This document shows, one piece after another, positions 24,166 to 34,504 of a stretch of DNA of 64,000 nucleotides. The DNA comes from Sequoia sempervirens. Lineage: Eukaryota; Streptophyta; Pinopsida; Cupressales; Cupressaceae. The notes beneath the pieces were generated by a model that was given only the letters and a program-made list of their open reading frames with translations, did no database searches and had not been told where the DNA came from. The stretch's first letter is position 1. Every line of letters starts with the position of its first letter. Both the position numbers and the translations under genes were made by a program. The DNA is taken from NCBI GenBank assembly GCA_007258455.2, contig VDFB02195888.1:1-64000 (forward strand), in the 5' to 3' direction.

Positions 24166-26390
24166 TGTAGTATTCCCCCTTCATGTTTTTTCAGTTTTAA
24201 CACAAATAGAACCAATGTCAAACCATTGATTAGCGTTAGCTCCAATTCAAACCAGCTTGTAAACAACCCTCACCAAGAATCTTCACCAAGATCCCAGTGT
24301 GGGCGAGGTGATAGCATATGGTTTTGGGAATAAATAACAACTAAAATGAATTACAAAACCAATTGTAGGCGGCTGGCCAACCATGAATGAATAAATGAAT
24401 TACAATGTAGACGGATAACTGACCATGATTCCGCTCTACCACTTATTCAGTGGGGGGAATAATCTCCACTCTACCACTTATTTCAATGGGGGGAAAATAA
24501 ACAAGAATGAAGATAATTATTTAAACTCAACCACTTATTCCTGAGAGTGTATACAAACATAAACTTGCAGCAATAATAAAATAACAGCTGTTAGTACTAC
24601 TAACTAGTTTTACAATTAATGTATTCAGCTGCAAAACTCAAAGATATGCTTCCAAACTCATCCAATGGTTAGAGTAATAATCCTCTAACTCTTGCAATAC
24701 AAAATTGATATGAAATATGAGCTCAATCAGCAATTATCGTAAAGTCATCAAGTCTGATTAGAAACAACATGAACAGAAAACCAGACCAGCAATAGCAAAA
24801 CTCACTAAAATGGTTATAGTTTCTCTGAAACAGCTCATAATGCTCCCAAACCACAGCCAAATGACAGCTAGGAGCTAGGCGTCCCACTCCACTGGAAAAA
24901 TGAACCCAAAAAGAGGAGAAAACAGAAGGCACGATTCCCAATGCACTTGCCAGGAAGAAGTACGGCCTAGGGAGAGGTCAACCTCTTCTCAAAAAATCCA
25001 CAATTTGAATTAAAATCTGAAAATTCTCAAAACTAGGTGCCCTTCACGATCAGACAGCATGAGCAAATACCCAGAACGAGAATAAATTCCATGACGAAGA
25101 TATCAATGAATTTTCACTTCAGCAATGTAAAACCAGCAGCTAGATAGCAGGCTATACAACAGCAACCTATTCAACAACATCAAAATTAAAGCTCAATTTG
25201 CACCTCTGTGTGAAGCACAGTCTCAAATAACCACCTAGGTAGCCATAGTTTTAAGCCCAAAGGTTGGATTCGTTTGCTACGCTTCCCCTTAGCCAAGTTC
25301 TAGATTAAGTCTAACAGCATAACTTTATTGTCAAATTCCAACATAAGAATGAAGGCTCAATGCATCAATATATATAAGCTTCAATTGAGGAGATGAATCA
25401 ACTATAACTCCAAGAAGTCGAACCATTTCATCTTCCAAGAGAGACGCCACCTTCAAAGCATTTAAAAATTAAATAAAACTCTTCATTGCCTTAAGTCGTC
25501 CCTCCTTTTGAAGAGATATTTGAAAAAAATTGAATATTAATAAAACATTCTTCATAATATTAAATGTTGAAGTTGACCCGCTTATGTCCCCTCTTTTAAA
25601 ATGACTTAAAGTCATCAAGCCTAGGTGTGGGGTACAACTTCAAAACATAAAATTGACTATGAAACTCGGTCCAAGGAGGTAGCCAAGAGCAAATGCCCAA
25701 ACTACAACTGATAAATTGCTAAAAATAGCAAACTAACATTTTCCGAGCTAAACCAAACTGATGATGATGCCACTGCCACAAATGAACTTACTAAAAATAG
25801 CAAATGCTCAAAATATCAAGTTTATTCAAACTCGACAAAAAGCCAAACTGATCAGCCACACTGAACTGCAAATGATTGAGTTTTGCTAGAATGATACTGC
25901 TAAAAATAGACTTACCAAAAATAGCAAACTGGTACAAATAGTAAATTTGCAAAACTTCCTCTAAATATCAAATGAGCAAGATCATGACTTACTATAAATG
26001 GTAAGTGTTTCCAAATATCTTCTGAGCACAAACCGAGTAGCCATCATGACTTAATATAGATAGTAAGTGTCTGCAAAGGTTATCCGATTCATATGCATGT
26101 CTTATCACTCCGAAGGTCTTTGAAAACCCAGAAAAACCCAGAAACCTTTCCTGCATGCGAAGTATTAGCCAAAATTGCATGTCATTATCTTAACATGCAT
26201 GTTACCTTATCCTGAAGCTCTCCAAAAACCCAAAAAGCTTCACCAAACATGCGTCAGAAACTCACACATACAGACCTTCAAAATTGCATCTAAAAGTGGA
26301 AACCCTAATTCCCAAACTACTTAGCCTACGAATTTCTGGAAATAGGCTAAATCCAAAAGACAAGCGTAGGGCTAAATTGGGGACATTACA
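24166..26390 (-). mobile_element. Solo LTR, minus strand, TGTAATGTCCCC family
   Basis: Read on the minus strand it starts TGTAATGTCCCC (26390) and ends GGGGGAATACTACA (24166). Flanks are CCATA (24161-24165) and TCATA (26391-26395), a duplication with one change. The inverted pair TTAGCCTA...TAGGCTAA lies at ~26325-26350. Complements of CTATTTTTAG lie at 25719, 25791 and 25900. Two ~100-bp modules with GGGTTTTCAAAGACCTTC and GGGTTTTTGGAGAGCTTC plus CATGCA blocks lie at 26090-26260. AATAAGTGGT tandem motifs near 24435-24540 match the chromovirus 5' LTR. Confidence 0.8.
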
Positions 26391-26395
26391 TCATA

Positions 26396-27043
26396 ACACC
26401 TCTTTCTAGAAATCCATGATTCTATTTCCCCAAACCAAGGCCCCTTCATTAAAATATTGTTATATCCTTATGAAGAAAATAAGTATAGAGCCCACATAAG
26501 CTAATTAACTAAAAAGGAAATTACATTGTGATGCTTGGTTCCAACTCCATTTCTATTCATGGTGTCTTAAGGCAAATTACAGTCAATTGTGTTGGGCGTC
26601 TAGAGTGAATATTACCTTCATAATTCATTGAGTGTTTCTGGGATCACTGCATTGGCTTCACTTGGGTTTCAAAAGCAAACTCAAACTATCAGGGACAAAT
26701 TAAAACAATGTGGTGATCCTCGAAACACTCATGAATGTAGATTGCATGCATGTTTAGATTTGTCAATGATCATTTCCCGCACTTGCTGAATAAATATCAC
26801 CATTATTTCATCCAAACTCAATATTATGGAATTTTGTACTTTGGTCCAGATTTGAGACCTTGGATATCGTTACTCGGATGTTCTTATTAATACCAATCTC
26901 CAAATATTGGATTCTTAGTTGTTTTACTCTCAAGACAACGGGATGTTATTTGTGTCACTCATCCTGAATATGCATTATGGAACATGTCTTAATTGTCCTA
27001 TTTAGAAATTGAAAAAAAAAATTGTATGATTATCATGTTCCTG
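26396..27043. other. Unassigned spacer left of the Athila-like element
   Basis: AT-rich, no gene or repeat recognised. It ends in the target sequence ATTGG, which is duplicated on the far side of the element. Confidence 0.5.
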
Positions 27044-27048
27044 ATTGG

Positions 27049-27499
27049 TGTTAGTCAGATATTTTACTTGTTGTCGGTTGCTTGTTGTCGGCCGTAGTTG
27101 GCCTCGGCCGTAGTTGGCCTCGGTCATACTCGGCAGTTGTCAAATAAAACAATAGTTAGTAAAGAATAATAATGTCATGTGATGTCATGTACTCTCGGCA
27201 AAACATGTTTAGATTAATGATAATGTAATGATGTTATGAAACGTCGTGTCGGTTGGTTGTCTAACCACCGCCGAGCGTTATATGTAGTCGGGTGGGAATA
27301 GTCGGAGATATAGGGATGCTGTTATTGATGTTACATGATGCTATTGCTGATTCCACTCTTTGTACATGATATTTCCTGAGAATGAATAAAGCTTTGGCAT
27401 TTTCCTATGATATCTGTTAGTTACTGTTTGATCCTATGTTCTGCATATTACACGTTTGCCAGTAGTACGTAAAGTTGAATCCCATTCCGTAGGCAAACA
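27049..27499 (+). repeat. 5' LTR of the Athila-like element
   Basis: 451 bp, TGTTAGTCAG to GGCAAACA. AATAAA at 27385-27390 is a likely polyadenylation signal. A short GGCCGTAGTTGGCCTC duplication near 27090-27120 is one unit longer than in the 3' LTR, which accounts for the 3-bp length difference. GTTATATGTAG near 27278 is the best TATA candidate. Confidence 0.95.
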
Positions 27500-27501
27500 T
27501 T

Positions 27502-27514
27502 TGGCGCCGTTGCC
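27502..27514 (+). promoter_or_regulatory. Primer binding site, tRNA-Asp type
   Basis: TGGCGCCGTTGCC starts two bases after the 5' LTR. It matches the complement of the plant tRNA-Asp 3' end used by Athila-type elements (recalled). The decayed relative has TGGCACTGTTGCC at 48377. Confidence 0.85.
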
Positions 27515-27550
27515 TGAACGGACTAGGGCATCATCCACAATGGCAGCGTA

Positions 27551-27913
27551 ATGGGTCAACCAACGGAAGAACCTATAAATGCTAATGAGGAACGAGAAGA
27601 CTCATTGACGGAAGATTTGGTAAATTTGTGGAAAATATCGCTCCGTGATCACGTACGTAGGGAATCCCTCATTCGGGAGATCCCTGAGGAAGTCATCTGG
27701 GATCGGTTGGAAGTGAACGACGAGGTGAACCATCTTCTAAACCGCATGCCCAGGTTGCTGGCCCGCCATTTCATTATTCTGCAAGACTTGCGAGAGGAAG
27801 AAGCCCGTGAGCGCCGAAGGCAGCAAATAGTGCAACGTTGTGAAGACCGAAACAAACGGGAAGAGGAAGAACGTGATACTAGTCGGCGCCGCACTTCCGG
27901 CAACCAGCAATGA
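27551..27913 (+). CDS. Small leader ORF 1 of the Athila-like element
   Basis: 120 codons, function unknown. Very charged and probably helical: acidic at the N end, then Arg/Glu-rich (EARERRRQQIVQR, KREEEERD). It is the first ORF after the primer site, in the frame used by gag-pol, but closed by a stop at 27911. Ogre-type elements carry an extra ORF before gag, which is the nearest known parallel. It may instead be the detached N end of Gag or an upstream regulatory ORF. Confidence 0.5.
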   Translation: MGQPTEEPINANEEREDSLTEDLVNLWKISLRDHVRRESLIREIPEEVIWDRLEVNDEVNHLLNRMPRLLARHFIILQDLREEEARERRRQQIVQRCEDRNKREEEERDTSRRRTSGNQQ

Positions 27914-27929
27914 TCGCTTGAACAACTAA

Positions 27930-28466
27930 ATGCCCGTACGGCCGAACAAAGATAAGAATAGAGTACCTGACGGGCACGGGACTTCGGAAGAGCAAGTTCG
28001 GCGATCACTCAGACTACAAGAGCAAGAAAATCGGCGAAGACGACTAAGGCAAGTCGGTAAGGAACTAGATGAGGACTTAATTGAAATTAATCAGAGCATA
28101 AAAAGAACATATGAAAATTTGCAAAAAATAGACACATCTATTGAACGAGCACACTACAGTTTGATAGAAGGAAGGGACGAAGACCCCTTCAGCAGCACTC
28201 CTTACACAGAAAAATATAAACTCTATGACAATGAAGATGAATTGAATAGTAGCATCAGACGATTTCGAGAGTTGTCACTCTCGGACGACGACACAGAGTT
28301 ACGGAGGGGAAGGCCAGAGCTTAAGACCCCAGGGCAGAGAGAGCATCGGCGGAATCCTGAGGGACCCACGGTGTTGCGGACGCTGACGGAGGACGTGGCA
28401 GTGACTCGTACGTGGCCGAGAGTGCTGGTGACGCACAGGGACATAGCGAGGAATCCACTAGTCTAA
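27930..28466 (+). CDS. Small leader ORF 2 of the Athila-like element
   Basis: 178 codons, function unknown. The start is 16 nt past the previous stop, close enough for reinitiation. The sequence is Arg-rich with helical stretches (RRSLRLQEQENRRRRLRQ, then DEDLIEINQSIKRTYENL) and a Pro/Arg-rich end. The last 55 nt overlap the gag-pol open frame in another phase, so a -1 frameshift could join them. I see no classic slippery heptamer there. Could be an N-terminal Gag extension. Confidence 0.5.
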   Translation: MPVRPNKDKNRVPDGHGTSEEQVRRSLRLQEQENRRRRLRQVGKELDEDLIEINQSIKRTYENLQKIDTSIERAHYSLIEGRDEDPFSSTPYTEKYKLYDNEDELNSSIRRFRELSLSDDDTELRRGRPELKTPGQREHRRNPEGPTVLRTLTEDVAVTRTWPRVLVTHRDIARNPLV

Positions 28467-31400
28467 TCGGGTCCAAAACACAAGGAGATCAACAAGGAGG
28501 TCAACCGGTAAAGATGGCTCAACCGGATCGGCAAAAGTTGCCGAAATTCATGGGGAATGGTTCTGAGGATCCCGTACGGCATTGCAAGACATGTGAGACT
28601 ATCTGGATAGCCAGCGGGCAGGATGACCCCGACCAGTGGCTGAAGGCATTTCCAGCAACACTCAGGGACAGTGCCATTGACTGGTACTCGGAACTGGATC
28701 AAGCGCAGAGAGCCACATGGAGGGTCCTGAAGCAAAACTTTGAAGCGGAGTTCAAACTTCTGCGGGACGATAGTGAGATCGTCACTGAAATATATCATAC
28801 CAAACAAGGGAAGCATGAGAACGTACGGACCTACAACAGGAGGTTGAAAGACTTGATCGGGAAGCTGGAGGCACAGCCAACCGATGGGTTAAAGAAGCGA
28901 TGGTTCATTGAAGGACTGATTCCCTCACTCCGGCGGAAAATGAAAGTAGTACCGCCGTCCTCGTACACCGAAGCATACAATCGGGCGATGGATATTGAAA
29001 GTGAAAATAGGACCTCCTCGAAGGGAAAGAGGAGGGATGACGACGAGAGTGCTGAGGACAGTGACGATGAATCGGCAACCGTACAGGCCCTTCGGCGGGA
29101 TATGATGCGGATAATGAAAGAACTGAAGGCCGACAAGGACGGATCCAAAGAGGCCAATGAATTATGGTGTACGGACTGTAAATCGGAAGGTCACACAAAG
29201 GCAAGTTGCCCAAAAAAGTTATTCTGTGACATCTGCCAGGTCATGGGACACTCCGTCAAGGAGTGCCCATACAATTTAAAAACTAAAAGTTCGCAAGTAT
29301 TCTTCACTCAAGGCGAACAGTCAACACCGCCAACCACGCCACCGAAGCCACAGAACAACAATGCATCCCCTGGAGGCTACCGCAACAATCGGCGAAATAC
29401 GCCGAGAAGTAAAATTCAGTATGACAGCAAAGGACGACCGATGATTCAGTGCCGGAACTGTAACGAATGGGGTCACTTTGCGAGGGATTGCCAGAGCGGC
29501 CAAGGCAGCGGGGGAAAATTGTGCAAGTGGTGTGGACCTGGTGACCATGAAGACACCGACTGTCCGAAGCAAAAAGGAAGTATCAATATGCTGGAGGTAG
29601 CCGACGAGGAGGTCTTGGCGATTACGAGAGCACAGTCAAAACGAGCAAATTATCCAGATCCCCGTACGGAGAAAGAAAGATTTCGGGAGGCCAAGACAAA
29701 AGTAGCCGAGGCAATGGCGAATGAAGGCAAGAACTATAAAGCTACCAGTACGTTGCTACAGTCGGAGTCGGAGAAGAATATCGTACGGCAGGTGCTTCAC
29801 ACAACCATACCCATTAAGGTAACTGATCTTTTGCAAACAATGCCTTCTCTCAAAGTAGCACTTACCAATGCTATTGGAGAAAATCTTCCGAAGAGTTCAC
29901 CAGAACGTACGCCAGAAGTGGTAGCCGAGACTTCGGATCCAATGCTCCTAGCAGTAAGCATCGGGAGGAAACCAGCCGTCGTCGAGATGGAAATCTTGGG
30001 CATGAAACTATCTAATACTATCGTCGATGGTGGTTCAGGAGTAAACGTACTGCCAGAGGAGACTTGGAAGTGTCTGGGCAAGCCGACTCTTTGGCCCCCG
30101 ACATTCCACCTCGTGGGAGCAGATCAACATGGCATCAGGCCGTTGGGTATACTGATGGAGCAGAAGGTCTCGATCGGCACGCAACTATTCCTGTTGAATT
30201 TTGTAGTCATCCCAATGGAGAAGAAGGCGTACGATGCACTCTTGGGACGGGGATGGCTGATTGCTGCCAAGGCAACCCACAACTGGAAGCGGAATACGCT
30301 CTCAATAGAAAATCGGGGGAGGAAATACACCATTGATCTGAAGAACCAGGCCGTCAGCGAGGATTTGGCATCCTCGGCATCTGAATCCGGAGGAGACTCG
30401 GACGACGAGGAGAGAAAGACAATGGAACCAAATGAAGAGGGGTTGTTGGAGATCGGCAGTTGCTCCGAAGATGAGACCAGTTCACTGAGCGGATTGTTTC
30501 ACTGGCAGATGGAGGATTATGAAGTCTTCCACCCGGATTGCCACATGCTGCAGGTTAAGGAGGGGGAAGAAGAAAAGGATAATGGCTCGACCAATGAGAC
30601 ATTCCCACCTGAGTACGGAGAATATAAGGAAGGTACGGCCGAATTGGATGTAACTCCAGCCCACAAGTTCGAGCAGGACAAAATCATAAAGTACGAGGAA
30701 CCAACATTGAAAAAAGTCAACCTTGGGGAATTAGCCAAACCGAAGGAGATTTTGGTCGGCGATGACTGGGACCCTGTCCTGAAAGCAGCAGCGTTCAGAA
30801 TCTTCATGGAATACAAAGACGCTTTCGCCTGGACATACAAGGATTTGAAAGGCATCCCACCGGAGTTATGTGTGCACAGGATTCCTCTCGTACCGGGAGC
30901 CCAGCCCGTACGGAAGCGACCGTACAGAATGAACAAAAATTATGCCGCCAAAGTACAGGAGGAGATCGAGAAGATGCTGGAGGCCGGCATCATTTTCAAG
31001 GTGGAAGTGAGCGAGTGGGTATCGCCGATCGTCATATCATTGAAGAAAGAGAAGGAGCAAATTAGAATCTGTGTTGACTTCCGTAGCCTGAATGCAGTGA
31101 CTATCAAGGATCCATTTCCCATTCCTTTCACCGACTCGATTCTGGAAGAAGTTGCCGGGCACGAAATGTACTCCTTTCTCGATGGCTTCTCGGGTTACAA
31201 TCAGATCAGTATCGCCGAGGAAGACAAATTGAAGACTACATTCGTGGTCGAAGATGGGGTGTACGCATACAACCGTATGCCGTTTGGATTATGCAACGCA
31301 CCAGCTACATTCCAGAGGATAATACTCCACATCTTTGATAAAATGTCGGTAGGTAATTTCAAAGCCTTCCTGGATGATTGGTCGATTTATAGCGATAAGG

Positions 31401-31786
31401 AAAAACATTTGAAAGCTTTAGGCGAGTGCATGGAACGGTGCAAAGCAGCCCGCCTTGCCTTGAATCCGAAAAAATGCAGATTTATGGTGCCGCAGGGGAA
31501 GTTGCTCGGACACATCGTGTGCAAAGATGGGTTGAAAACGGATCCCGACAAGGTGCGAGTCATCGTACAGATGGAAGCCCCCAAGAATATCACTAGAGTA
31601 AAATCTTTCCTCGGCCATGTGGGATACTACCGGAGGTTCATTAAAAATTTTGCCCAAGTATCGTACCCTCTCGACCTACTGACGAGGAAAGGTCAACCAT
31701 TCGTGTGGGCCGAAGAACAGGAGAGGGCATTTCAGGAACTGAAGGATCGGCTGATCAGCTCACCCATATTGATGTACCCGGACTAG
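28412..31786 (+). CDS. Gag-protease-reverse transcriptase, ends at a nonsense codon
   Basis: 1,124 codons. The likely start is the Met at 28514 (MAQPDRQKLPKF), since the decayed relative at ~49048 has the matching Met. Capsid region ~residues 40-200 (QWLKAFPATL, WFIEGLIPSLR). Four CCHC zinc knuckles at residues 253-266, 272-285, 347-360 and 371-384. Protease at ~536-552 with active-site DGGSG in place of the usual DTGA/DSGA. RT ~830-1035 with RICVDFRSLN, RMPFGLCNAPATFQ and catalytic FLDDWSIYS (986-994). RNase H begins near 1085. The frame stops at TAG 31784-31786 inside RNase H, then continues open in the same phase. A single G-to-A change would explain it. Confidence 0.92.
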   Translation: MAESAGDAQGHSEESTSLIGSKTQGDQQGGQPVKMAQPDRQKLPKFMGNGSEDPVRHCKTCETIWIASGQDDPDQWLKAFPATLRDSAIDWYSELDQAQRATWRVLKQNFEAEFKLLRDDSEIVTEIYHTKQGKHENVRTYNRRLKDLIGKLEAQPTDGLKKRWFIEGLIPSLRRKMKVVPPSSYTEAYNRAMDIESENRTSSKGKRRDDDESAEDSDDESATVQALRRDMMRIMKELKADKDGSKEANELWCTDCKSEGHTKASCPKKLFCDICQVMGHSVKECPYNLKTKSSQVFFTQGEQSTPPTTPPKPQNNNASPGGYRNNRRNTPRSKIQYDSKGRPMIQCRNCNEWGHFARDCQSGQGSGGKLCKWCGPGDHEDTDCPKQKGSINMLEVADEEVLAITRAQSKRANYPDPRTEKERFREAKTKVAEAMANEGKNYKATSTLLQSESEKNIVRQVLHTTIPIKVTDLLQTMPSLKVALTNAIGENLPKSSPERTPEVVAETSDPMLLAVSIGRKPAVVEMEILGMKLSNTIVDGGSGVNVLPEETWKCLGKPTLWPPTFHLVGADQHGIRPLGILMEQKVSIGTQLFLLNFVVIPMEKKAYDALLGRGWLIAAKATHNWKRNTLSIENRGRKYTIDLKNQAVSEDLASSASESGGDSDDEERKTMEPNEEGLLEIGSCSEDETSSLSGLFHWQMEDYEVFHPDCHMLQVKEGEEEKDNGSTNETFPPEYGEYKEGTAELDVTPAHKFEQDKIIKYEEPTLKKVNLGELAKPKEILVGDDWDPVLKAAAFRIFMEYKDAFAWTYKDLKGIPPELCVHRIPLVPGAQPVRKRPYRMNKNYAAKVQEEIEKMLEAGIIFKVEVSEWVSPIVISLKKEKEQIRICVDFRSLNAVTIKDPFPIPFTDSILEEVAGHEMYSFLDGFSGYNQISIAEEDKLKTTFVVEDGVYAYNRMPFGLCNAPATFQRIILHIFDKMSVGNFKAFLDDWSIYSDKEKHLKALGECMERCKAARLALNPKKCRFMVPQGKLLGHIVCKDGLKTDPDKVRVIVQMEAPKNITRVKSFLGHVGYYRRFIKNFAQVSYPLDLLTRKGQPFVWAEEQERAFQELKDRLISSPILMYPD

Positions 31787-34504
31787 GACAAGGAATTCCA
31801 CGTACACGTAGACGCTTCTAATTTTGCCATCGGAGCAACCCTAGCACAAGTGGGAGCGCACGGGCTGGATCAACCAGTATTCTTCGCCAGCCGGCTACTC
31901 TCAAAGGCAGAAAGGAATTATAGTACGACCGAGCGTGAGGCACTGGGAATGGTGTACGCCGTACAGAAGTTCAGGCATTACCTCCTCGCCACACCGTTCA
32001 CTTTTTACGTGGACCACCAAGCTCTGATGTACCTGGTAAACAAACCAATTATTCAAGGACGGGTGAGTAGATGGCTGTTGTTGTTGCAAGAATTTACGTT
32101 CACCATCATCGTACGGCCAGGGAAAAGCCATGTTATCGCCGACCAACTATCTAGGATCCGGTCGGGTGAACCTGCAGAGGATGGGGTGAACGAAGACTTT
32201 CCGGACGCACATTTATTTCAGATTGCAATATTGCCGTCATGGTACGAGAAGATTGGCGACTATCTATCCACATCCACATTCCCAAGTGATATGCCACCAG
32301 CCGAGAGGAGGAAGATCGTACTGAAAAGCAAGACATTTCAATTAATCAATGGGCTACTTTACAAGATGGGACCCGACCAGATCCTCCGGAGGTGTGTCGT
32401 CGAGGAAGAAATACCTGGCGTACTAAAAGAGGCGCATGAAGGACTGGCTGGCGGCCATATGGGACCTGATGCTACAGCAAGGAAGATCCTCTTGGCAGGT
32501 CTATGGTGGCCGACGATGCACACTGACGCCAAAGAATGGGTGGTAGGCTGCGATACCTGCCAAAGGGTCGGAAAACCATTGAAGCGGGATTTCATGCCAC
32601 TGCATCCCTCACAGCCTCAGGAGTTGTTCGAACGATGGGGTTTGGACTTCATCGGACCGCTGAAGGTGAGTCACTTGCATCGATGCCGATATATTGTGGT
32701 CGCTACAGAGTACCTGACGAAGTGGGCTGAAGCTCGAGCGTTGCCAGACAATACAGCACAAAGTACGGCAAGATTCATCTATGAGCAGATAGTAACAAGG
32801 TACGGCATCCCCATGCGGATCACGAGTGATCGGGGAGGGCACTTTGTTAATCATGTTATCAGGTTGATGACGACAGAGTTCCGAATCTTTCACAACCTGT
32901 CCAGTCCGTACTACCCGAGAGCTAATGGCCAGGCAGAGTCGACAAATAAGGTGCTCGTGTCAGTGATTCACAAATCATGTGGTGTGGAAGAAGCTGACTG
33001 GGAAGAAAGGTTACCAGCCGTACTATGGGCATACCGTACGACGTACAAGGTAACAACTGGCCACACGCCTTTCCAGTTAATGTACGGTCAGGAGGCGGTG
33101 ATGCCGATGGAATATATGGTACCAAGTCTGAGGATAGCCGTGGAAAATCGGTTGGGTGATACCGAAAGTTTAAAGGAAAGACTATACCAACTGAGTAAGC
33201 TGGACGAGCGAAGAGTGATGGCACAATGGGCGACAGAGAACATGCAACGGCGACGGAAATATTGGCACGACAAGCATCTCCGGCGAATGAATTTCCGACC
33301 AGGACAGTTAGTTCTGAAGTATAACGGCCGTAACGAGATCAAGCCGGGAAAGTTTAAGGTTCGTTGGTTGGGACCGTTCCGAGTTCGGGAAATAGGTGAC
33401 AATGGGTCTATAAAATTGGAAAATCTCGATGGGTCATTGATAGTGGAGGCAATCAACGGATCGAAGCTAAAGCCATACCAGGAGAGAAAGGAGAAGAATA
33501 CAATCACCATAAACATGTTGGGATATGCAACAAAGGAAGATTGGCCTGTACAAAGTGAAGGGCCGAGAAAACAAGACTGGGGACTAGGAGGTCCTGGTTA
33601 CGTCGCAGACAATGTCTGGGCAGAATCAGGGCGAGATCAAATAAATGAAGAGAGGTTGGCAGAGAAGCGGGTAGAAGGAATTGCAGTACCACAAATACAC
33701 AAACACTTGACCAATGCAGTATTCGGAACCCCTGCATTGTGGCGTCGGATGGGGGGACATTGGCATTATGTAGCCCCTTATGAAGGAATAAGACGGGGAT
33801 ATATAGCCAAGGAATTGGACGCGGAAGCCCAAGCAGAAAAGGAGAACCAGGCAGAAGAACACGATGAACTGCAAAAAGATGACGAGGAAGAATGGACTGA
33901 TGAACAATGGGATGCTTATTTCGAGAAGAAGGCCCCTTGTTTAAAGACGGTGTTGAGGACAGAAGAAACGTTCGTGTCAACGGTGGATGGATATACAGAC
34001 GATCTCCTGAAACAAATGCGTCGAGAAAGAAGAAAAATACCAAGGATTAGGAAGTTCGCAACTCAAGATGGACTCTGGAAAATAATTCCTAACCTGGCGG
34101 GACCGCCGACAGTACAAGGTGACGATGTTACGTGGTATCAACAGTATGGCGGAAGATACATCGACGGAAGTTTTCGAGGTATTGGTCCTGCCCCTTTACT
34201 GGATAAATGGTTTGATATAGAATATATAGGAACCTGTTGCGAGGAAGAATGTTATAAACGGCCACCACACACATGTAAATGGTATTACACGTCAGAATTA
34301 AAAGTCCCAACACACAGTGAAGTCAGAGGAATAAAGAGAAAAGAAGAGAGAAGGGAGGAGAGAGAAGATGGAAAAAAGGGGAAAAAATTAAAACGAAAAG
34401 AAGAGAGAGAAAAAGAAGAGAGAAAAAGAGGAGAGAGAAAAAGAACGAAAGTTGAAAGAAATAAAAATAAAGAAAAAAGAAGCTGTGAAAATAAAAGAAA
34501 ATGA
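31787..34504 (+). CDS. RNase H-integrase with long C-terminal extension
   Basis: Same phase as gag-RT after the TAG; the first Met is at 31850 (884 codons from there, the numbering used here). RNase H: SRLLSKAERNYSTTEREA, VDHQAL, IADQLSR. Integrase: zinc motif H195-H203-C234-C237, then catalytic D266, D327 and E363 with the standard D,D(35)E spacing, and GPF at ~508-510. The protein then runs ~330 residues beyond a normal integrase end. That tail is Trp/Tyr-rich with a Cys cluster (CCEEECYKRPPHTC), acidic linkers and a highly basic end of alternating Lys/Arg/Glu. I recognise no domain in the tail. It may be a separate protein released from the polyprotein. Confidence 0.88.
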   Translation, partial: DKEFHVHVDASNFAIGATLAQVGAHGLDQPVFFASRLLSKAERNYSTTEREALGMVYAVQKFRHYLLATPFTFYVDHQALMYLVNKPIIQGRVSRWLLLLQEFTFTIIVRPGKSHVIADQLSRIRSGEPAEDGVNEDFPDAHLFQIAILPSWYEKIGDYLSTSTFPSDMPPAERRKIVLKSKTFQLINGLLYKMGPDQILRRCVVEEEIPGVLKEAHEGLAGGHMGPDATARKILLAGLWWPTMHTDAKEWVVGCDTCQRVGKPLKRDFMPLHPSQPQELFERWGLDFIGPLKVSHLHRCRYIVVATEYLTKWAEARALPDNTAQSTARFIYEQIVTRYGIPMRITSDRGGHFVNHVIRLMTTEFRIFHNLSSPYYPRANGQAESTNKVLVSVIHKSCGVEEADWEERLPAVLWAYRTTYKVTTGHTPFQLMYGQEAVMPMEYMVPSLRIAVENRLGDTESLKERLYQLSKLDERRVMAQWATENMQRRRKYWHDKHLRRMNFRPGQLVLKYNGRNEIKPGKFKVRWLGPFRVREIGDNGSIKLENLDGSLIVEAINGSKLKPYQERKEKNTITINMLGYATKEDWPVQSEGPRKQDWGLGGPGYVADNVWAESGRDQINEERLAEKRVEGIAVPQIHKHLTNAVFGTPALWRRMGGHWHYVAPYEGIRRGYIAKELDAEAQAEKENQAEEHDELQKDDEEEWTDEQWDAYFEKKAPCLKTVLRTEETFVSTVDGYTDDLLKQMRRERRKIPRIRKFATQDGLWKIIPNLAGPPTVQGDDVTWYQQYGGRYIDGSFRGIGPAPLLDKWFDIEYIGTCCEEECYKRPPHTCKWYYTSELKVPTHSEVRGIKRKEERREEREDGKKGKKLKRKEEREKEERKRGERKRTKVERNKNKEKRSCENKRK

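Noticed and set aside
27551..28466. Host genes at the left end of the Athila-like element
   Set aside because: They lie between primer site and gag and within the LTR borders, so they belong to the element.
33504..34043. A 179-codon minus-strand frame opposite integrase
   Set aside because: Shadow of the integrase-extension frame, with no motif.
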